A stretch of 64,000 nt of DNA from Acuticoccus sediminis (GTDB taxonomy: Bacteria > Pseudomonadota > Alphaproteobacteria > Rhizobiales > Amorphaceae). The stretch spans positions 248,001 through 312,000 of the forward strand of contig NZ_QHHQ01000005.1 in NCBI RefSeq assembly GCF_003258595.1. Reading direction: 5' to 3'. Position 1 is the first letter of the stretch, and every line of letters starts with the position of its first letter. The position numbers were made by a program, and so were the translations under genes. Below the pieces are notes generated by a model. That model was given only the letters and a program-made list of their open reading frames with translations. It did no database searches and had not been told where the DNA came from. Shown piece after piece: positions 59,223 to 64,000 of the stretch.

Positions 59223-60050
59223 TTATCCCGGCCCCAGCCCGCCTGCCCGACGCCTGGCCGGATCCCATGCGATAATCTCCGCGGGAACCTGAGGCGGCGT
59301 GGAACCCTGAGGGTGCGTTGCGGACGTCGCGGGCAGCTTTTCGGAGACGAAGCGTCGCTCTGTCGGTTCGAACGAAACAGACTGATCTCCATATATACCC
59401 TTTTTGTTCTTAATCAAGGCCAGCCGCCAGGCGGACCAACCGAGTGTCCTCGGCCATGGGAATCCGGATCTGGAGAATGGCTCAACCTTCCAGCGGCTGA
59501 GTGCGGCCGTCGCGCCCGTCTTCCCGGCAGAAATCAGGTGAACCGGGATGTCAGATGCTGCCGATCTCAGGCTCAAACGGCGTGTGGATTTGAGATCCAG
59601 GATCCCTTTGTCGTTCTTGAGTTCGCCGATGGCGATTTCAACCGAAGGTGAGCCCAGGGCCTGCTCCAGCACCCATAGAACATCGGTCGCCTTCTTCGCA
59701 TGAACGAAGAGGATGCGATCCGGGTCGATGCCGAATTCCTGCAGTCCCTGTCCCGATATGACGCCGGCTTCATGGGCCAGCAGCGTCTGGGAGACCCAGA
59801 CGATCGTCCCTCCGAACGACGAAACGGCGAGCAACGACGCGACAAAGGACGACGATGACATGATGTGTGCGGCGTTCTCGCATTCGAAGATGTGCACTCC
59901 GAGGTCGAGAAAGGCGCTCATCTCTCCCAGGATTCCCGCAGGGAAACGGTTCTTGTCCCAGGCATGGGAGCGCTCTGCCCTCTGCGCTTTCCGTTCCAGG
60001 GCGCTCCCTAACCGAACCTCGGAACACGAGTGGACAAGCGCTGAAGACAT
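59223..60050 (-). CDS. imuA: mutasome accessory protein ImuA
   Basis: 275 residues of the SulA/RecA-like ImuA family. It contains LLAVSSFGGTIVWVSQTLLA, FGIDPDRILFVHAKKATDVL, WVLEQALGSPSVEIAIGEL, STRRLSLRSAASDIPVHLIS and SGFPWPRTLGWSAWRLALIK, in the family's order. It lacks a good Walker A, as is usual for the family. The gene is visibly richer in A/T than its neighbours (for example the TATATATACC stretch near 59393). It is the first gene of the SOS operon; GAGGCG precedes the ATG at 60050. Confidence 0.88.
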   Translation of the reverse strand: MSSALVHSCSEVRLGSALERKAQRAERSHAWDKNRFPAGILGEMSAFLDLGVHIFECENAAHIMSSSSFVASLLAVSSFGGTIVWVSQTLLAHEAGVISGQGLQEFGIDPDRILFVHAKKATDVLWVLEQALGSPSVEIAIGELKNDKGILDLKSTRRLSLRSAASDIPVHLISAGKTGATAALSRWKVEPFSRSGFPWPRTLGWSAWRLALIKNKKGIYGDQSVSFEPTERRFVSEKLPATSATHPQGSTPPQVPAEIIAWDPARRRAGGLGPG

Positions 60051-60069
60051 GGCGCCTCAAATGGTTAAT

Positions 60070-60113
60070 GTTCCTTACATGTTCTGATTAGGCTAGAACA
60101 AAACGCTTGTCAA
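60070..60113 (-). promoter_or_regulatory. SOS promoter of imuA-imuB-dnaE2 with LexA box
   Basis: On the minus strand TTGACA (60113-60108) and TAATCA (60090-60085) are 17 bp apart, a near-consensus sigma-70 promoter. Immediately downstream, 60084-60070 reads GAAC-N7-GAAC (GTTC-N7-GTTC on the plus strand), the alphaproteobacterial LexA box, 19 bases before the imuA start. LexA bound there would cover the transcription start and block the operon until DNA damage. Confidence 0.85.
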
Positions 60114-60173
60114 TGGCGGAACATCAATCTAGGATAGCAGATACCACCCAACCAGGCGCCACAAAACACGCCG

Positions 60174-62755
60174 CTACAAGCTACGCAGAACCAACGCCGG
60201 CCTTTCCCCCAAGGCACGCCATGTGCCGGACAGGCCGAGACCCACGGTAACGATAACGGCCACCGCAACCGCAACGAACGCCGCCCCCGGCATGAACGTG
60301 AAATCGAGCTCCATCAGGTCCGAAACGATGAACCAGCCCGCCAGAGAGCCCGCCGCCATCGAGAACACCGCCGCAGCCATCCCCAGGAGCGCATATTCGA
60401 GCCCGTAGGCGAGCAACAACGTCCTTCGTCGCGCGCCCAGCGTCTTCAGGATGACCGCATCGTAAATCCGGCTCCGGTGGCTCGCGGCCAGCGTCCCCGC
60501 CAGCACCAGAATGGAGGCGAACAACGTGATCGAGGCCGCGATACGCACCGCAAAGACGAGGTCGGAGACGATCCCGTTCACCGCCGCGAGCGCATCCTTC
60601 ACGCGAATGCTGGTCACGGTCGGGAACGCATCCGTGATCGTTTTCAGCAGCTTGAGTTCCTTCTCGTCGTCCCCTCCCCCCGGAAACGAGAGGGTCGCGA
60701 GATGGGCATGAGGCGCACCGGCGAAGACGTTTGGCGAAAAAATCATCACGAAATTGATGGAGAGCGATTCCCAGTCCACCGTGCGCAGATTGGTGATCCG
60801 CGCCTCGACCTCCCGGCCGAGCACGTTGACGCGCATCGTGTCGCCGACGCCCACGCCGAGTTCCTTGGCGAGGTCGGACGCGAAGGAGACCTCGTTCTCG
60901 CCAGCCCCGGAACCAGCCCACCAGCGGCCGTCCACGACCTTGCTGTCCTTCGGCAACGTCGCCGAATAGGTGATCCCACGGTCGCCGCGAAGCACCCAGG
61001 ACGCCTCGGTATCCGGCCAGTCCTCGGCAGCGATGCCGTTGATCGAGACGATCCGCCCCCGCAACATCGGCTGCGACTGGATCGCCGCGTCCGGAGCGGC
61101 CGTCTCCAGCGCATCCAGGAACGCGTCGCGCTCGTGGCTCTGAATGTCGATGAAGAAGAAACTCGGAGCTTCGGACGGCAGGGTCGAGGTCAACGTCTGT
61201 CGCAAATTCCCGTCGATCTGCGACAGGGCCACCAGCAACGTCAGGCTGAGCCCGAGCGAGAGCGTGACGGTCGGTGTCAGCGCGCCCCGTCGGTGAACAT
61301 TCGCGACCGCCATGCGCACGGTGGTACGCCGGCTACGGGGCATCCGGCGCGCCAGGGCCATGATCGCGACGGCCACCACCCGGAACAACCCGAACACGAC
61401 GGCCGCGCCGACGACGTACAGGAACGCGAGCCAGCGGTCGTAGGCGGTCAGCACGACCAGTCCGGTCAACACCAGTCCGGACGCAAGCGCTGCCGCCGCG
61501 AACCCGAGCGGAAATCCCGCCGCCTCGTCCGCGTCGCCACGCAGCAGGACGATGGGACGGATCCGATCCGCCCGCGCCAGCGGCAACAGGGCAAAGGTCA
61601 GCGCCGTCAAGGCCCCGAACACGGCGGCCAGAGCCAGGGCGCCGGGGAATATGCTGTTGAGGGCGGTCACCGGCAGGATCCCGTCGAGCAGAACCGCCGC
61701 CACCGGCGGGGCGACGGCCCCCAGCACCAAACCGATCGCGATACCGACAGAGGCCAGAATGGCGATCTGCATCAGATAGAGCGTCGTGACGAACCGCCGC
61801 GTGGCGCCGAGGGCGCGCAAGGTCGCGATCTGCATCCGCTTGCGGCCCAGATAGGCCCGCACAGAATTGGCGACCCCGACACCGCCGACCGCAAGCGACG
61901 TCAGGCCCACGATCGTCAGGAACTGGGCAAACCGTTCGATCGAGGCACGCAGACGCGGTGCAGCGTCGAGGCGCGTCTCCACCCGCCAGCCAGCCGACGG
62001 AAAGGTCGCCTTCGCGGTATCGAGCACGCTCTTCAGCTCAGCCTCGGTGAACGGCTTGTCCACACCACGAATGCGATAGTGCCAGCGCACAAGGCTTCCG
62101 GTCGTCACCAGACCGGTCTCATCGAGGAAGCGGAGCGGGATCATCACGCGCGGACCGAACGCCAGACCGCCGGACACACGGTCCGGCTCGCGCTCGATGA
62201 CCCCGACGACGCGCCCTGTCGCCCGACCGATGGCAAGGTCGTCGCCGACAGCGATGCCGGCGGTGGTCAGCAGCGTGTCCTCCACCAGCAGCGGAACCAG
62301 GCCGTCCGGCGCAGCGCCGAATACTGCCGCCTCCGACCGCCCGTTCTCGAGTTCGAGGCTTCCGTAAAGGGGATAGGCGTCGTCGATCGCCTTCAGTTCG
62401 ACCAGCATCTGCCGACCGCTCTGCGGCCGCGCCATCGCCCGCAGGGTCGCCACCGTGGACACGCGGCCCTGCTCGGCGAAGAAGGACGCCTCGTCGGGAT
62501 TCGCCTGACGGTGCATCAGCGAGAAGCTGACGTCGCCTCCGAGGAGGGACTGTCCCTCCGCCGTGATGCCGCGCACGAGCCCGTAGGCGAGCGAATTGAC
62601 CGCCGCGATCGTCGCCGTACCGAGCGCGATGCATGCGAGGAAAACGTAAAAGCCCCGCAGCCCGCCCCGCATCTCACGCAGGGCATATCGCCAGGCGAGC
62701 GGAATCGGGATCCGCCGCCCCTCGGGCCGGCGGGGCAGAGAAACCGCCGTGTCGC

Positions 62756-62759
<4 letters not shown>
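60174..62759 (-). CDS. FtsX-family ABC transporter permease
   Basis: 861 residues with two FtsX-like blocks. Helices near the N-terminus (FYVFLACIALGTATIAAVNS) lead into a large periplasmic domain, then a membrane block around FLTIVGLTSLAVGGVGVANS and RKRMQIATLRALGATRRFVT. A second periplasmic domain and a final block (SRIYDAVILKTLGARRRTLL) follow. This is the layout of YbbP/LolC-related permeases that move lipids or lipoproteins. The start is GTG at 62759, overlapping the ATPase stop (GTGA). It lies upstream of imuA, which has its own promoter. Confidence 0.85.
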
Positions 62760-63460
<701 letters not shown>

Positions 63461-63478
63461 GCTGCGTCCTTTCGCCAT

Positions 63479-64000
63479 GGTCGCGCCTTGGCCCGGGATG
63501 GAGCCTCAATCAACGTATGCACCCGACAAGCCAAGGCAATCGCGCATGGTTCCGCCCCGGTGCGGCCAAAGCGCCGCGGTGGGCGTCGCGCCGCCTCCGG
63601 CAACGCCCGGCCTCAAGCCTTGATCCGGCTCGACAATCGCCCTCGACCCGATGTCCCACGACGCATCGATACGGTCCGATGGGACCTCGCGGATTGCCGT
63701 TGCCTCCACGGCAACGCCGACGCCGTCCAGAAATGAGACCATAGGGTCCAGGACATGCAGATTAATGCACCGGCACCAGCAGAACAGCTCTCAGCATACT
63801 CGGACTGTCCCCCGCGCTTCAGGGAAAAGTCAAACGGCGCGGCAGGCATCGCAGCATCCGGGATAGATGCCGATCTTGCCGCAACCGCGGGGGCATCGGC
63901 TACCAAGCTTGGCGGAGTCGTCCGTCCCGTCGACGCGGTTCCGACTGTGCCGCCGATGATCGGAAGCCGGCGTCACCCGGCCTGCGAAACCGCCCACAGC
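63479..64000. other. right-edge region without a supported gene
   Basis: About 520 bp upstream of the ABC exporter operon. Short frames exist on both strands, but none shows a family motif. A plus-strand frame beginning with ATG at 63755 stays open to the window end (82 codons). Its third codon positions are not GC-rich as in the real genes here, and its ribosome site is poor, so I do not call it a gene. Confidence 0.4.

Noticed and set aside
63506-63906. Short minus-strand frames near the right edge
   Set aside because: No motif, no ribosome site and poor codon bias; possibly remnants but not supportable.

Overview
The window is a high-GC chromosomal segment of an alphaproteobacterium, most likely of the Hyphomicrobiales/Rhodobacterales type. 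The main support is an NDUFA12-family complex I accessory protein, an imuA-imuB-dnaE2 mutasome behind an alphaproteobacterial LexA box (GTTC-N7-GTTC), a soluble NAD-dependent formate dehydrogenase, and several solute-binding-protein transporters of the kind such oligotrophic heterotrophs carry. I found no rRNA, tRNA, CRISPR array, insertion sequence or prophage. Nearly all of it is ordinary chromosomal metabolism and transport, with small decayed or accessory patches near 13.6-13.9 kb and 25.5-26.8 kb.

Left part (1-16.8 kb). The window opens inside fdsB, followed by fdsA. A minus-strand block holds a complete branched-chain/polar amino-acid ABC transporter (livK-H-M-G-F) with an L-2-amino-thiazoline-4-carboxylate hydrolase-like gene and a DUF4202 gene downstream. 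Next come a fold-type IV transaminase resembling (R)-amine transaminases, a CitE-like lyase, a GST, a broken VOC/PhnB gene, ndk, a DinB protein, a DUF1801 protein and a secreted GH8 glucanase.

Centre (16.8-37.7 kb). An ABC-F ATPase, a lipoprotein polysaccharide deacetylase and an M20 dipeptidase precede the methylmalonyl-CoA mutase genes mutA-mutB, which are tightly followed by cytidine deaminase. The mutase chaperone gene meaB lies about 2.3 kb further on, separated by an NPQP-repeat protein gene, a fragment of an IlvD/Edd dehydratase, an orphan intrinsic terminator and a lipoprotein gene. Then come an EAL phosphodiesterase, an ABC exporter, a divergent pobR-like/pobA pair for 4-hydroxybenzoate, a methyltransferase and a TAXI-TRAP transporter.

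Right part (37.7-64 kb). A GST precedes a spermidine/putrescine-type ABC operon ending in an MmgE/PrpD gene. An aminotransferase is divergent from a HisQ/HisM permease pair, followed by a Cys/Met-metabolism PLP enzyme and a hydroxyisobutyrate-dehydrogenase-like gene. Next are a protein that looks like an intradiol dioxygenase fold without its iron ligands, a cupin overlapping the NDUFA12 gene, a CDF metal transporter, a DUF502 membrane protein, the SOS mutasome (whose DnaE2 has a roughly 270-residue low-complexity insertion) and an FtsX-type ABC exporter pair.

Work was by reading only. Family names come from motif recognition, not from searches. The best leads for something undescribed are the NPQP-repeat protein, the DnaE2 insertion, the degenerate intradiol-like membrane protein and the hydrolase/DUF4202 pair in the liv operon.
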